Origin: a virus
IMG/VR virus record: IMGVR_UViG_3300033145_001455
Location: 1 to 52,581 of that record
Direction: 5' to 3' (one strand)
DNA length: 52,581 nucleotides
Below are positions 8,923 to 17,181 of the stretch, piece by piece. The notes beneath the pieces were generated by a model. That model was given only the letters and a program-made list of their open reading frames with translations, had not been told where the DNA came from and searched no databases. Position 1 is the stretch's first letter. Each line of letters starts with the position of its first letter. Both the position numbers and the translations under genes were made by a program.

Positions 8923-9882
8923 ATGGTATTATCTGAATTAACAGATGAAATTAAAGAAAGAAAAATAAAAGAAACAGCAGTAGTGATTAATTGTTATAAT
9001 CATAAACAATTTGTAAAGGAAGCAGTATATAGTGTTCTTAATCAAACTTACCAAGATTTCGATGTTATATTTTTCGATAATAATTCAACCGATTTTTCAT
9101 ATCACGAAGTAATGGATATTTTAAAAGAGCCAAATAGCAAATTGCTTGGGAGTATGCAGTTAATTCAAACTAAATTTAATTACAGAATAGATGAAGTATT
9201 GCCGATTGGAATAGCAAGATGGTTAGCTGTTCAAGAGGCATTAAAGAAAGAATATAAATATATTGCTATTGTTGATGCTGATGATTTTTGGACAGTAGAT
9301 AAATTAGAAAAACAGATAAAAGTATTTAAAGATAATCCAGAAGTAAAATTGGTATTTTCGGATTGCTATTATTTACATTGGGAAGAAGTAATGGAGCAAG
9401 TAGAAAATTATCCTGCTTGGATAGAAGAAAAGAAATTTAATAAAGTATTGCCAGATACATTTCATAAGAAGTATAAACCTAAAATGAAAAAACCATTCTG
9501 GAAATTATTAACAAAGTATAATTTTATGCCATGCCCAACTTTAGTATTTGAAGCAGATGCATTAAGAGAAGTAATTGGGAAACCAATGCATTATACAGCA
9601 GCAGAAGATTATGATTGGATACTGAAAATGACTTCTAAATTTAAATGTGCTTATATAAAAGAGCCATTAGCATATTATAGGATTCATGCAGATCAGATAA
9701 CACAGAAAACAAGAGCAAGATGTACAGCAGAAGAAATAGATGTAGTAAAGAGAGCAGTTGATTTTAAAGTACTAAGTAGAAATCAAGGGATGAGAGTTTG
9801 GATTCATTTACTATGGCTGTATATTAAATTACTCTTTAAAGAATTGGCAGAAGCAGAAGATAAAATAAGGAGTATGAAATAA
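8923..9882 (+). CDS. Glycosyltransferase family 2
   Basis: 319 residues. A GT-A fold transferase of family 2: AVVINCYNHKQFVKEAVYSV at the start, DVIFFDNNSTD, then VDADDFWTVDKLEKQ around residue 117, where the DADD acidic motif binds the metal and nucleotide sugar. LAYYRIHADQIT is the typical late GT2 element. There is no transmembrane segment apart from a weakly hydrophobic stretch near the C-terminus. It would transfer one of the sugars made by the surrounding enzymes to a glycan acceptor. It lies 12 bases after the aminotransferase, and its stop abuts the next start. Confidence 0.92.
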   Translation: MVLSELTDEIKERKIKETAVVINCYNHKQFVKEAVYSVLNQTYQDFDVIFFDNNSTDFSYHEVMDILKEPNSKLLGSMQLIQTKFNYRIDEVLPIGIARWLAVQEALKKEYKYIAIVDADDFWTVDKLEKQIKVFKDNPEVKLVFSDCYYLHWEEVMEQVENYPAWIEEKKFNKVLPDTFHKKYKPKMKKPFWKLLTKYNFMPCPTLVFEADALREVIGKPMHYTAAEDYDWILKMTSKFKCAYIKEPLAYYRIHADQITQKTRARCTAEEIDVVKRAVDFKVLSRNQGMRVWIHLLWLYIKLLFKELAEAEDKIRSMK

Positions 9883-10158
9883 ATGGGATTAACAGAAGTA
9901 CAAAAAGCAATAACTGAAATATGTGATGAAATAAAAGATCTTTTAATAAGAAAAAATAAAGCATATGGAAATTCTGCTTTAGATCCAATTAGGGTTTTTA
10001 GTAAATCTGATACAAAAGAACAATTAAATGTGAGAATAGATGATAAGTTGTCGAGAATAAAAGATGGGTATGAATTTGAAGATGAAAAAACAGAAGAAGA
10101 TTTAATAGGGTATTTAATTTTAAAAGAAGTATGGAGAAGGATAAATGAAGCTAACTAA
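9883..10158 (+). CDS. Phage DUF1599-like (Nmad1/MazG-like) protein
   Basis: 91 residues. The sequence KNKAYGNSALDPIRVFSK, followed by VRIDDKLSRIKDGYEF and TEEDLIGYLILKE, is the typical pattern of a small phage family (as I recall DUF1599, also named nucleotide-modification-associated domain 1), thought to be related to MazG-like nucleotide hydrolases. The acidic helix pairs E/D-x-x-D fit a MazG-type metal site. It is a phage gene embedded within the sugar cluster, which supports the cluster being part of the phage genome. Confidence 0.78.
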   Translation: MGLTEVQKAITEICDEIKDLLIRKNKAYGNSALDPIRVFSKSDTKEQLNVRIDDKLSRIKDGYEFEDEKTEEDLIGYLILKEVWRRINEAN

Positions 10159-11305
10159 TTCAGAAGCATTAGTAAAAAGAGCGTTAAAAGTATTTCCCAG
10201 TGGAGCAAATACCATAAGTAAGTTTCCAAAGAAGAGAAGCAAATATCCGGTTATAAGAGATGCCCAAGGAAGTGTTCTATGGGATGAAGATGGAAACGAA
10301 TATATAGATTGGACAGCAGGATTAGGAGCAGTAGTATTAGGGTATGATTATGTATTTAAACAAGATAATAATTGTGGTAATTTATTATCTTCTGTTACTG
10401 AAGATGAAATACTTCTTGCTGAAAAGTTAGTAGAGATAATTCCCTGTGCAGAACAAGTGAGGTTTTTTAAAACTGGTAGCGAATGTACTTCTGCTGCTAT
10501 TAGGTTGGCAATGAGTCTTTTTGGGAGTACATGCATATTTTCAGGTTATCATGGTTGGCATGATTGGTATGCTTATCATTTACCATCTCCAAAAAATAAT
10601 GGTTGTGACAGTAATTGTAATATAAATCTTGAATATGGTAATTTAGAAAGCTTGCGATACTATATTAAAAAATATGAGCCAGCTTGTTTTATATTAGAGC
10701 CAATAAACAGAATATATCCAGAAAAAGCAAATCCAGAATATTTAAAAGAAGTAAGAAGACTTTGTACTAAGTATAATGTGCTTTTGATTTTTGATGAAAT
10801 TATATCTGGATTTAGATATGATATTGGCGGTATTTCTACTTTATGGGATATAGAACCAGATTTAGCCTGTTATAGTAAAGCAATGGCAAATGGGTATCCG
10901 ATAGCAGCGTTGGTTGGAAAAGAAAAATATATGAAGCATTTTGAAGATATTCATGTATCAGGAACTTTTAACGGAGAAAGAAAATCAATAGTTGAAGCAT
11001 TAAATACGATAGAAGTAATAGAGAAAGATCAATGGTTTTTTGATGAGTTGAGGAGTAAAGGATTTAGAATTGCAACTTATTTAAGAGATAAAGCAAAGTA
11101 TTTAAATTTTGTAGATGTAAAATTTTGGTCTGGTTGGTTTAAATTAGTATGGAAAGATGAAGCAAAGAGGAAGAAGTTCTATGATTGTGTTTTGGAGAAT
11201 GGGGTTTACTCTATGGATGATCACTTTATAATGTATTGCCATACAGAGGAACAAATAGATAAAACATTAGAAGTATATGAAAAAGGATTTAAGGAGATAA
11301 AATGA
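10145..11305 (+). CDS. Class III aminotransferase, glutamate-1-semialdehyde aminomutase-like
   Basis: 386 residues, overlapping the end of the previous gene by 14 bases. The N-terminus FPSGANTISKF, DEDGNEYIDW and RFFKTGSECTSAAIRLA, then SGYHGWHDWY, FDEIISGFRY and CYSKAMANGYPIAALVG are textbook GSA aminotransferase motifs; K245 in YSKAMANG is the PLP lysine. In surface-sugar clusters such enzymes aminate a sugar or a small-acid precursor, not heme precursors. No haem genes are nearby. Its last 53 bases are repeated at 12208-12260. Confidence 0.92.
   Translation: MKLTNSEALVKRALKVFPSGANTISKFPKKRSKYPVIRDAQGSVLWDEDGNEYIDWTAGLGAVVLGYDYVFKQDNNCGNLLSSVTEDEILLAEKLVEIIPCAEQVRFFKTGSECTSAAIRLAMSLFGSTCIFSGYHGWHDWYAYHLPSPKNNGCDSNCNINLEYGNLESLRYYIKKYEPACFILEPINRIYPEKANPEYLKEVRRLCTKYNVLLIFDEIISGFRYDIGGISTLWDIEPDLACYSKAMANGYPIAALVGKEKYMKHFEDIHVSGTFNGERKSIVEALNTIEVIEKDQWFFDELRSKGFRIATYLRDKAKYLNFVDVKFWSGWFKLVWKDEAKRKKFYDCVLENGVYSMDDHFIMYCHTEEQIDKTLEVYEKGFKEIK
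11253..11305 (+). repeat. Left copy of 53-bp direct repeat (Gfo/Idh gene flank)
   Basis: These 53 bases at the end of the class III aminotransferase gene, including the ribosome site AAGGAG and the ATGA start/stop of the next gene, recur at 12208-12260 with 2 mismatches. The two copies bracket the oxidoreductase gene. Confidence 0.9.
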
Positions 11306-12204
11306 TATTTGCAATTATAGGTGATGGGAAGGTAGCAAAAGAGTATAAGAAAGTATTAGATTATTTAAATATAAAATATGATATTTTTACAAGAAGTAAT
11401 TATTATAGTTTGTTTATTTCTTCTGTTGGTTATAATGCAATTATAGTAGCAGTAACATGGACGGAAACTCAAAATGTAATAGAAGATTTGATAAAATTTG
11501 ATATTCCGGTGCTTGTAGAAAAGCCAGTATGCTTAACTTCAAAAAGAATGAAGGAAGTAGTTAAGAATAATAAAACAGATCATGTAATGGTCGCATATAA
11601 CCGTAGGTTTTATAGTTTTATGGATTATTTGAAAGAGGAGTTTTCAAGAGATTTAATTCTTTCAGCAGATGTATTGTTGCCAGAGCAAATTAGGCAATAT
11701 AAAAAACAAGGAGTAGAACAACTTGATAAACATCCATTGTTATATTCTGCTTGTCATTATTTAGATTTATTGTTTTATTTAACAGGAGAACAGGAAGTAA
11801 TATATTCTGAATACGATTCTGTTTTTGGGTCTGTGCAGGCAATGTTAAGAAATGGATTTGGAACAGTAAATCATTTGCAGATAAATTTTGATTCAACCGC
11901 TATTCCAAGAATGAATTTTTATAGAAATAAGAAGCAATATATTGTTTCACCGATAGAAACTTTATCAGTAGTAAATAAAGTGGAAATGAATAGGGTAGAT
12001 AAAATATTAGAGATAGGAGCTGAATTAGTAGTCAGTGAATATACTGGAGATAGGTGGCTTAAATATGGATTTTTAAAACAGATGGAGTATTTTATAGATG
12101 TGTTTATAAAAAAGAAAGATCAATATAGAAAACACGCCACTTTATATGATGCGTTAAAAGTAATTGAATTGTCAGAAAAATTAACAAAAGAATATATAGA
12201 ATAA
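11302..12204 (+). CDS. Gfo/Idh/MocA-family sugar oxidoreductase
   Basis: 300 residues, slightly short for the family. The N-terminal Rossmann nucleotide-binding segment reads FAIIGDGKVAKEY (G-x-G-x-x-A-like), followed by NAIIVAVTW, and the family motif VEKPVCL with E73-K74-P75. MVAYNRRFY comes next, and HPLLYSACHYLDLLFYLTG corresponds to the catalytic helix region with its H-x-x-D. These NAD(P)-dependent enzymes oxidise or reduce sugar hydroxyl or keto groups; PtmF-type members occur in legionaminic-acid clusters. It starts by ATGA overlap and lies precisely between two 53-bp direct repeats. Confidence 0.88.
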   Translation: MIFAIIGDGKVAKEYKKVLDYLNIKYDIFTRSNYYSLFISSVGYNAIIVAVTWTETQNVIEDLIKFDIPVLVEKPVCLTSKRMKEVVKNNKTDHVMVAYNRRFYSFMDYLKEEFSRDLILSADVLLPEQIRQYKKQGVEQLDKHPLLYSACHYLDLLFYLTGEQEVIYSEYDSVFGSVQAMLRNGFGTVNHLQINFDSTAIPRMNFYRNKKQYIVSPIETLSVVNKVEMNRVDKILEIGAELVVSEYTGDRWLKYGFLKQMEYFIDVFIKKKDQYRKHATLYDALKVIELSEKLTKEYIE

Positions 12205-12207
12205 TAG

Positions 12208-12260
12208 AAATAGATAAAACATTAGAAGTGTATGAGAAAGGATTTAAGGAGATAAAATGA
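12208..12260 (+). repeat. Right copy of 53-bp direct repeat
   Basis: Copy of 11253-11305 (51 of 53 bases identical by eye), containing the AAGGAG ribosome site and the ATG of the next small gene. In this copy the bases are non-coding leader, whereas in the left copy they encode the last residues of an aminotransferase. Confidence 0.9.
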
Positions 12261-12460
12261 GACTCTTTACAACAATAACTTGTCCAAACGATGACGCTGA
12301 AGTTATTTATCATATACCGGACGAACCGGGATCTGATACAACACTTTGTGGGTTGAGTGATGTAGTGTATGAAACACACGATATTGATGACTGCCCTATT
12401 ACCTGTGAAAGCTGTTTAAGAGTAGTTAAATGGTGTCGCAATTTAAAATTAGGAGTATAA
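12257..12460 (+). CDS. Small Cys-rich protein, unknown
   Basis: 67 residues. Acidic, with six Cys: TCPNDD, TTLCGLS, DDCPITCESCLRVVKWC. The C-x-x-C ... C arrangement suggests a zinc knuckle. Its leader and ribosome site come from the duplicated 53-base element. Its codon use is a little richer in GC (CCGGACGAACCGGGA) than its neighbours. Similar C-terminal CESCLR-x-V patterns occur in small phage proteins, but no function is known to me. Confidence 0.68.
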   Translation: MRLFTTITCPNDDAEVIYHIPDEPGSDTTLCGLSDVVYETHDIDDCPITCESCLRVVKWCRNLKLGV

Positions 12461-12461
12461 A

Positions 12462-13706
12462 ATGATAGAAATAGATAAAACACAATTAACAAGATTACTT
12501 CATTTAGGATATATAGAATCAGATATAACTGTAGAAAGATTAAAAGTATTACAAACTCATTTTGAAAATAAGATTGATATTTCAGATGAAGAAGCAAAAC
12601 ATCAATTAAAAGAATTGATAAAAGGAGTAATTAGAAAAAAGAATAATATAGGGGCGGGTAGTAATATAGTTTATTCTTCAGGTGTCGATTCTACAGTTAT
12701 ACTTTTAATGGCGATGGAGGTTTTAGGGAATAATGTTAAAGCGGTAATATGTGAAAACAATAAGCAAGTAAAGAGAAATATAACAGAAGCAGATTTGGCA
12801 AGAGAGATATGCAATAAGCTTGGTATAAGAGCAGATGTATATAAGTTATATGGCGAGGCAGAAGTATTTGATAATCTTGATAAAGTAGAAGATTTATTTA
12901 TCAGTAGTAGTATTATTCCAACTACTTTTATTTATAAGAGAGCTGGGAATAATATATTAACTGGTGATGGCGGAGATGAGTTATTTTGCGGATATGATAG
13001 GTACTTATTTGGTTATTATGTTGAGAAGTATAAAGTGTTGAAGAGATTAATTAAACTACTTCCAAACAAAACACAGAGAATGAGAAAAGCAAAGCAGTAT
13101 TTGGATGAAGGTTATGTGGCATTGGCAAGTATATGGAGTGAAGAAGAAGCGGAGCAATTAACGAAATTAATGGATATAAAAAGTAAGGATAGAATTAAAT
13201 ATTATTTGTGGGCTTATCATAAAATGGATGAGAGTTTTTCTGAAAGATTGCATAAGTTTGATGCTCGTATGTTATTTGATATAGCAACGGAATTATATGG
13301 AGTAGAAACAAGAAAAGTAGAAACAGCAAGAAGAATAGCAGGAGTAAAGAATTTGTGCTCACCATTTCTTGATCCAGAAGTTCAAAATTTTTGTACTTCA
13401 CTTCCTATTGATATGAAGTATAGAAATGGAACAAGAAAATGGTTATTAAGGGAGATAATAAAAGATTATATACCAGATTATAATTGTCTTGTAGGAAGTA
13501 AGAAGAGAGGGTTCTCAAATATAGGGTTTGAACAAACTGAGATGGAAAATATGAAGCTTTCTTGTATAAAAGAGTATGTTAGTATAGATTTGGTAGAAAG
13601 AACGTATATGGATCATTTAGGAGGGAAAAGAGACAATAGCGAAAAGTTGTTTAGTTTACTTTTTTTAGATAATATGTTGAAAAATGGATATTTGAAGATA
13701 AAATGA
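12462..13706 (+). CDS. Asparagine synthase-like ATP-pyrophosphatase without glutaminase domain
   Basis: 414 residues. Only the synthase half of an AsnB-type enzyme is present: P-loop YSSGVDST near residue 72, ILTGDGGDELFCGYDRY (about 167-183), and NLCSPFLDPEVQNF in the C-terminal third. The first 60 residues are not a class II glutaminase domain and have no N-terminal Cys. It therefore needs free ammonia or another nucleophile, or borrows a glutaminase. The family adenylates a carboxylate and makes an amide; here probably on a sugar acid. It follows a ribosome site TTAGGAG by seven bases. Confidence 0.88.
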   Translation: MIEIDKTQLTRLLHLGYIESDITVERLKVLQTHFENKIDISDEEAKHQLKELIKGVIRKKNNIGAGSNIVYSSGVDSTVILLMAMEVLGNNVKAVICENNKQVKRNITEADLAREICNKLGIRADVYKLYGEAEVFDNLDKVEDLFISSSIIPTTFIYKRAGNNILTGDGGDELFCGYDRYLFGYYVEKYKVLKRLIKLLPNKTQRMRKAKQYLDEGYVALASIWSEEEAEQLTKLMDIKSKDRIKYYLWAYHKMDESFSERLHKFDARMLFDIATELYGVETRKVETARRIAGVKNLCSPFLDPEVQNFCTSLPIDMKYRNGTRKWLLREIIKDYIPDYNCLVGSKKRGFSNIGFEQTEMENMKLSCIKEYVSIDLVERTYMDHLGGKRDNSEKLFSLLFLDNMLKNGYLKIK

Positions 13707-13773
13707 TTGTTTTTAGTGAAAGTATGTTATGATAAGAATAAAGGGAAATAGATTAGGGGTGAAATATTAAATA

Positions 13774-14757
13774 ATGAAGCTATGTGAGTGTGGTTGTGGA
13801 GAAGAAGTAAAGAAAAGGTTTATACTTGGCCATTATTGGGTTGGTAAAAACAGGTCTGAAGAAACAAAGAATAAAATATCAAAGAAGATAAGCGGCAGAG
13901 AATTATCAGATAAATGGAAAATAAAAATATCAGATAGTAATAAGGGGAGGAAAGTGCCTGATGAAGTAAGAAAAAATATGTCAAAAGCACAGAAAAAATA
14001 TCATAGAGAAAATCCAGAAGTGATGAGCGGTAAGAATAATCCTTCTTATGGTAAAAAAAGATCTGATGAAACAAGAAAGAGGATGTCAGAAGCAAAGATA
14101 AAATATTTTAAAAATCCAGAAAACAGAAAAAAAACATCAAAAACAAAAGAATCTAAAGAGTTTAGGAAGAAAGATATTGAAAAGAGAAGAGGTATTGTTT
14201 TAACCGTCAATGGAGTAAAGAAAAATGATATTTTTATTAATGAAGTTGGGTATACTCCAGCAATATATAAAACTTATGTAAAAAGATTAACTATTGATGA
14301 AGATTCAGTAAAAGGCAAATTTGGATTTTTAATGGTTAAATGCGCTTATTGTGGAAGGTATTATTATCCAAGTGCTATATCTGTAAGTGGAAGGATAACT
14401 GCCTTAAGTGGAAAACATAATGGTGAGTATAGATTGTATTGTTCTGATAATTGTAAAAAGGTTTGTCCTGTATTTAGAAAAGTATTATATCAATCGGATC
14501 GACAATTAGCAACAAGTAGGGAAGTACAACCACAATTAAGGCAGTTGGTTTTGAAAAGAGATAATTATAAATGCCAAAAGTGTGAAAGAAGTATAGAAGA
14601 AGTACAGCTACATTGTCATCATTTTGAAGGAGTAGTTCAAAACCCGATAGAATCAGCAGATGTTGATATGTGTATTACTTTATGTAAAGAATGCCATAAA
14701 GAAGCTCATGGTGAGCTTGGATGCAGATATGTAGACTTACAATGTAAGGAGGAATGA
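13774..14757 (+). CDS. HNH homing-type endonuclease with NUMOD3-like repeats
   Basis: 327 residues, longer than the HNH protein at 3882 but with the same kind of N-terminus (LCECGCGEEVKKRF). Several NUMOD3-like repeats follow (SEETKNKISKKISG, SDETRKRMSEA, SGKNNPSYGKK). A central zinc-ribbon-like part has CAYCGRYY and YCSDNCKKVC. The C-terminal HNH domain has LVLKRDNYKCQKC, LHCHHFEG and MCITLCKECHKEAHGE, with intact His residues. It is a mobile-element gene, not part of sugar metabolism. A 33-residue stretch of its C-terminus is nearly duplicated as a fragment near 37.8 kb. Confidence 0.9.
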   Translation: MKLCECGCGEEVKKRFILGHYWVGKNRSEETKNKISKKISGRELSDKWKIKISDSNKGRKVPDEVRKNMSKAQKKYHRENPEVMSGKNNPSYGKKRSDETRKRMSEAKIKYFKNPENRKKTSKTKESKEFRKKDIEKRRGIVLTVNGVKKNDIFINEVGYTPAIYKTYVKRLTIDEDSVKGKFGFLMVKCAYCGRYYYPSAISVSGRITALSGKHNGEYRLYCSDNCKKVCPVFRKVLYQSDRQLATSREVQPQLRQLVLKRDNYKCQKCERSIEEVQLHCHHFEGVVQNPIESADVDMCITLCKECHKEAHGELGCRYVDLQCKEE

Positions 14758-14760
14758 AAA

Positions 14761-14928
14761 ATGTTTGATATTTTATTATGGTCGGCAACAGTATCGTTTT
14801 TAAGTTTTTATTTTGGAAACTATTATGGGGAAAATATCTACAGAATTTGCAGATATATAAAGTTGGTAATTAAAAGAAAATGGAAGTATATGGGGAATTA
14901 TAAAAAGAATGCAGTCCTTAATGCATAA
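14761..14928 (+). CDS. Small membrane protein, unknown
   Basis: 55 residues (begins MFDILLWSATVSF, ends NAVLNA), preceded by AAGGAGG. The first 20 residues are hydrophobic and probably span the membrane; the rest is basic and would face the cytoplasm by the positive-inside rule. It overlaps the NeuB-like gene by 20 bases. Confidence 0.55.
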   Translation: MFDILLWSATVSFLSFYFGNYYGENIYRICRYIKLVIKRKWKYMGNYKKNAVLNA

Positions 14929-15709
14929 TAAAAGAGCCATTGAGATTATTTGTGAAGCAGGGATAAATCATAACGGGAATATAGAAACAGCCATACAAAT
15001 GATTCATGCTGCCGCTGATAGTGGCGCTTGCACGATTAAGTTCCAAGTTTATAATCCAGCTTCTCGTCCTGATATTGACTCACACCCATTCAAAGAAGTA
15101 CTTATAGATTCACGTTTGACTCAAAGAGATTTATATACTTTAAAAGATGTATGTGATCGTATTAAAATAAACTTTCTTTGTTCGGTTTTTGATGTAGATA
15201 AAGTACAATGGCTTGAAGAGGTAGGGGTAGAGCGTTACAAGATTGGAAGTAAATCTTTATATGATGTTGAATTAATAGAAGCGATACAGAAAACTAATAA
15301 GCCGTACATTATAAGTCTTGGTTTATTTTCTGCTGAGAAAGAGGAAAGAGAAAAGTATAAAGTAAAAATACTTGATGAATCAGTAATGGAAACATGGAAG
15401 AGAATTAAGCGAGAAAGAAGTGAACACCTATATTGTAACTTTAAATATCCAACAGAAATAAAAGATGTGTATTTTGATGATTCTGATTTTATAGGTTCTG
15501 AAGCAGGAGGGTTTGATGGTTTTTCAGATCATACTACTTCTATATTTCCATCAATATTCGCAATGAGTTTAGGAGCAAAGATTATTGAGAAGCACTGTAC
15601 TATGGACAAATCGGCAGAAGGGCCAGACCATAAGTTTAGTATTGATTTTGATGAGCTGGCTTTATTATGTAAAGCAAGAGACGAAGTGGAGGAGATATTA
15701 TATGGCTGA
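14909..15709 (+). CDS. neuB: NeuB-family nonulosonic acid synthase lacking SAF domain
   Basis: 266 residues. Family members condense phosphoenolpyruvate with an N-acyl hexosamine to give sialic, legionaminic or pseudaminic acid. Visible motifs are IICEAGINHNG (about residues 13-23), TIKFQVYNP, FLCSVFD, YKIGSKSLYD, GFSDHTTSIFPSIFA and AKIIEKHCTMD...GPDHKFS, covering the whole TIM-barrel active-site set. The protein ends near residue 266, whereas NeuB/LegI/PseI enzymes are about 340 and end in an antifreeze-like SAF domain that caps the partner subunit; that domain is absent. An ATG at 14921 is an alternative start. The reader should treat the exact sugar as unknown. Confidence 0.88.
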   Translation: MQSLMHNKRAIEIICEAGINHNGNIETAIQMIHAAADSGACTIKFQVYNPASRPDIDSHPFKEVLIDSRLTQRDLYTLKDVCDRIKINFLCSVFDVDKVQWLEEVGVERYKIGSKSLYDVELIEAIQKTNKPYIISLGLFSAEKEEREKYKVKILDESVMETWKRIKRERSEHLYCNFKYPTEIKDVYFDDSDFIGSEAGGFDGFSDHTTSIFPSIFAMSLGAKIIEKHCTMDKSAEGPDHKFSIDFDELALLCKARDEVEEILYG

Positions 15710-16103
15710 TAAAGAAGTAAAGATAACAAAAATAAAGAAAGAGGGGAAAGAAAGAGAAAAAGTTAATAATGAAATTAATTCTGGTTTGTATTCTGGCATT
15801 AAATTAGAAACAGATAACTATTGGGGTGAAACAGAGGCTAAAGATAAAAAAGAATCTGATTTTTCTAATTATGGTCTTTGTGCTACTTGTAAGCATTTTG
15901 AATGTGCAATAACACAATTAAGTAAAACAGTTTTTGCTAAATGTGTCGCATATGAAGTTAGATTAAGAAGTAATGATCCTGTGGAGGAATGTACAAATTA
16001 TACAGAGAAAGGAAGATTGACTTTAAGAGAGATGAAAGAAATTGCATATCTTATTGATGTAGAGGACGTAGAAGAAATTGGGTTTTTAAATAAGGAGAAG
16101 TAA
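15702..16103 (+). CDS. Cys-containing small protein, unknown
   Basis: 133 residues from the ATG at 15702, chosen because GGAGGAG stands seven bases upstream and it overlaps the NeuB-like gene by only eight bases. The N-terminal 60 residues are highly charged. The centre carries CATCKHFEC ... FAKCVAYEVRL ... EECTNYTEK, the C-x-x-C-x-x-(F/W) ... C layout of rubredoxin-like knuckles also seen in other small proteins of this window. The C-terminus is helical and acidic. No function recognised. Confidence 0.68.
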   Translation: MADKEVKITKIKKEGKEREKVNNEINSGLYSGIKLETDNYWGETEAKDKKESDFSNYGLCATCKHFECAITQLSKTVFAKCVAYEVRLRSNDPVEECTNYTEKGRLTLREMKEIAYLIDVEDVEEIGFLNKEK

Positions 16104-16104
16104 A

Positions 16105-16299
16105 ATGAGAAAGAAGGGCCAATATGAAATTTATAAAGATGTTACAGGTAGATTTAGGTGGAGGTTGAGAAATGAATCCGGTAAAATATTATGTATATCG
16201 TTTAAGCAATTTGAAGTATTGGAAGATTGTGAAGAAAATCTTGAAGAAGTAATGTTTTGTAGTAAAACAAAAAGGTTAGTTAGATGCTATATTCCATAA
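16105..16299 (+). CDS. DUF1508/YegP-like small protein
   Basis: 64 residues behind AAGGAG. YEIYKDVTGRFRWRLRNESG is the typical N-terminal strand pattern of the DUF1508 (YegP) family: (F/Y)EIYKD-x-x-G-x-(F/Y)RWRL. The family's second strand pair is only partly visible. YegP-type proteins are small and of unknown function, common in bacteria and occasionally in phages. It overlaps the methyltransferase gene by 16 bases. Confidence 0.72.
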   Translation: MRKKGQYEIYKDVTGRFRWRLRNESGKILCISFKQFEVLEDCEENLEEVMFCSKTKRLVRCYIP

Positions 16300-17147
16300 A
16301 ACAGAAATTAAAAGAAACAAAAACAGTAAAGAAAGCATACGATAATTTTAGAGAGAGAAGTGTTTATTCTGCTTTAAAACAACAGCGTTTACTTGCAAGG
16401 TTCAATCAAATCAAACGGCTTGATCCAGATATATCAAATCAATATACTTCTTCTAATATAGATACTTCATATTTACAAACTAAAGTGTTGGGTCTTCATG
16501 CTTTTCAGATGGCTTTATTTGGATTGTTTATTAATGGTCAGAATAGAAAAGAATGGAGTATAACTGATCTTGGTGATTCATCTGGTAATCACATTATGTA
16601 TATAAAGAATTTATTTAGTAAGTTTAAATGGGATACTTTGAGTGTAAATCTTGATCAGAAAGCAGTAGATAAAATAAGAAGTAAAGGGCTAAACGCTATT
16701 GCTTGTTCTATTGAAGATTATTATGAATATGAAAAAGATTATAGAAATCAAATAATAACATTGTTTCAAACATTAGAGCATTTAGAAAATCCTATTAGCA
16801 TATTAAAAGGAGTAAAAGAAAATTTAAAACCAGAAGCATTTATAATTACAGTTCCGTTTGTAAGGAGAAGTAAGGTTGGATTACATTATTTAAGAGAGAA
16901 CTTAAAAAGTGATTTCTTTAATAAAGTTCCATCACCAGAGAATATTCATATTTTTGAATTATCACCTGATGATTGGGAATTGTTGTTTGAGTATTGTGGT
17001 TGGGAAGTAAAACATAGTTTGGTTTATTATCAATATAAAAGAAGGATACCGATAATAAGTAGATTATTAAGATGGTATTGGAGTGCGTTTGACTTTGAGG
17101 GGTTTTACGGATGTATTTTAACAAAAAACAAAGGAGGAGAAGATTAA
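16284..17147 (+). CDS. Class I SAM-dependent methyltransferase-like protein
   Basis: 287 residues. WSITDLGDSSGNHIMYIK (about residues 91-108) fits motif I of a Rossmann methyltransferase, though with D-S-S-G instead of G-x-G-x-G; LSVNLDQKAV matches motif II with its acidic residue; TLFQTLEHLENPISILKGV and LKPEAFIITVPF match the later strands of Methyltransf_11/23 enzymes. The N-terminal 50 residues are basic and may bind a partner. Substrate probably a sugar in the glycan. No transmembrane segment. Start overlaps the previous gene. Confidence 0.78.
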   Translation: MLYSIKQKLKETKTVKKAYDNFRERSVYSALKQQRLLARFNQIKRLDPDISNQYTSSNIDTSYLQTKVLGLHAFQMALFGLFINGQNRKEWSITDLGDSSGNHIMYIKNLFSKFKWDTLSVNLDQKAVDKIRSKGLNAIACSIEDYYEYEKDYRNQIITLFQTLEHLENPISILKGVKENLKPEAFIITVPFVRRSKVGLHYLRENLKSDFFNKVPSPENIHIFELSPDDWELLFEYCGWEVKHSLVYYQYKRRIPIISRLLRWYWSAFDFEGFYGCILTKNKGGED

Positions 17148-17181
17148 TATACCAGATTTTATAAATGGGAGTTTTGAGTTA

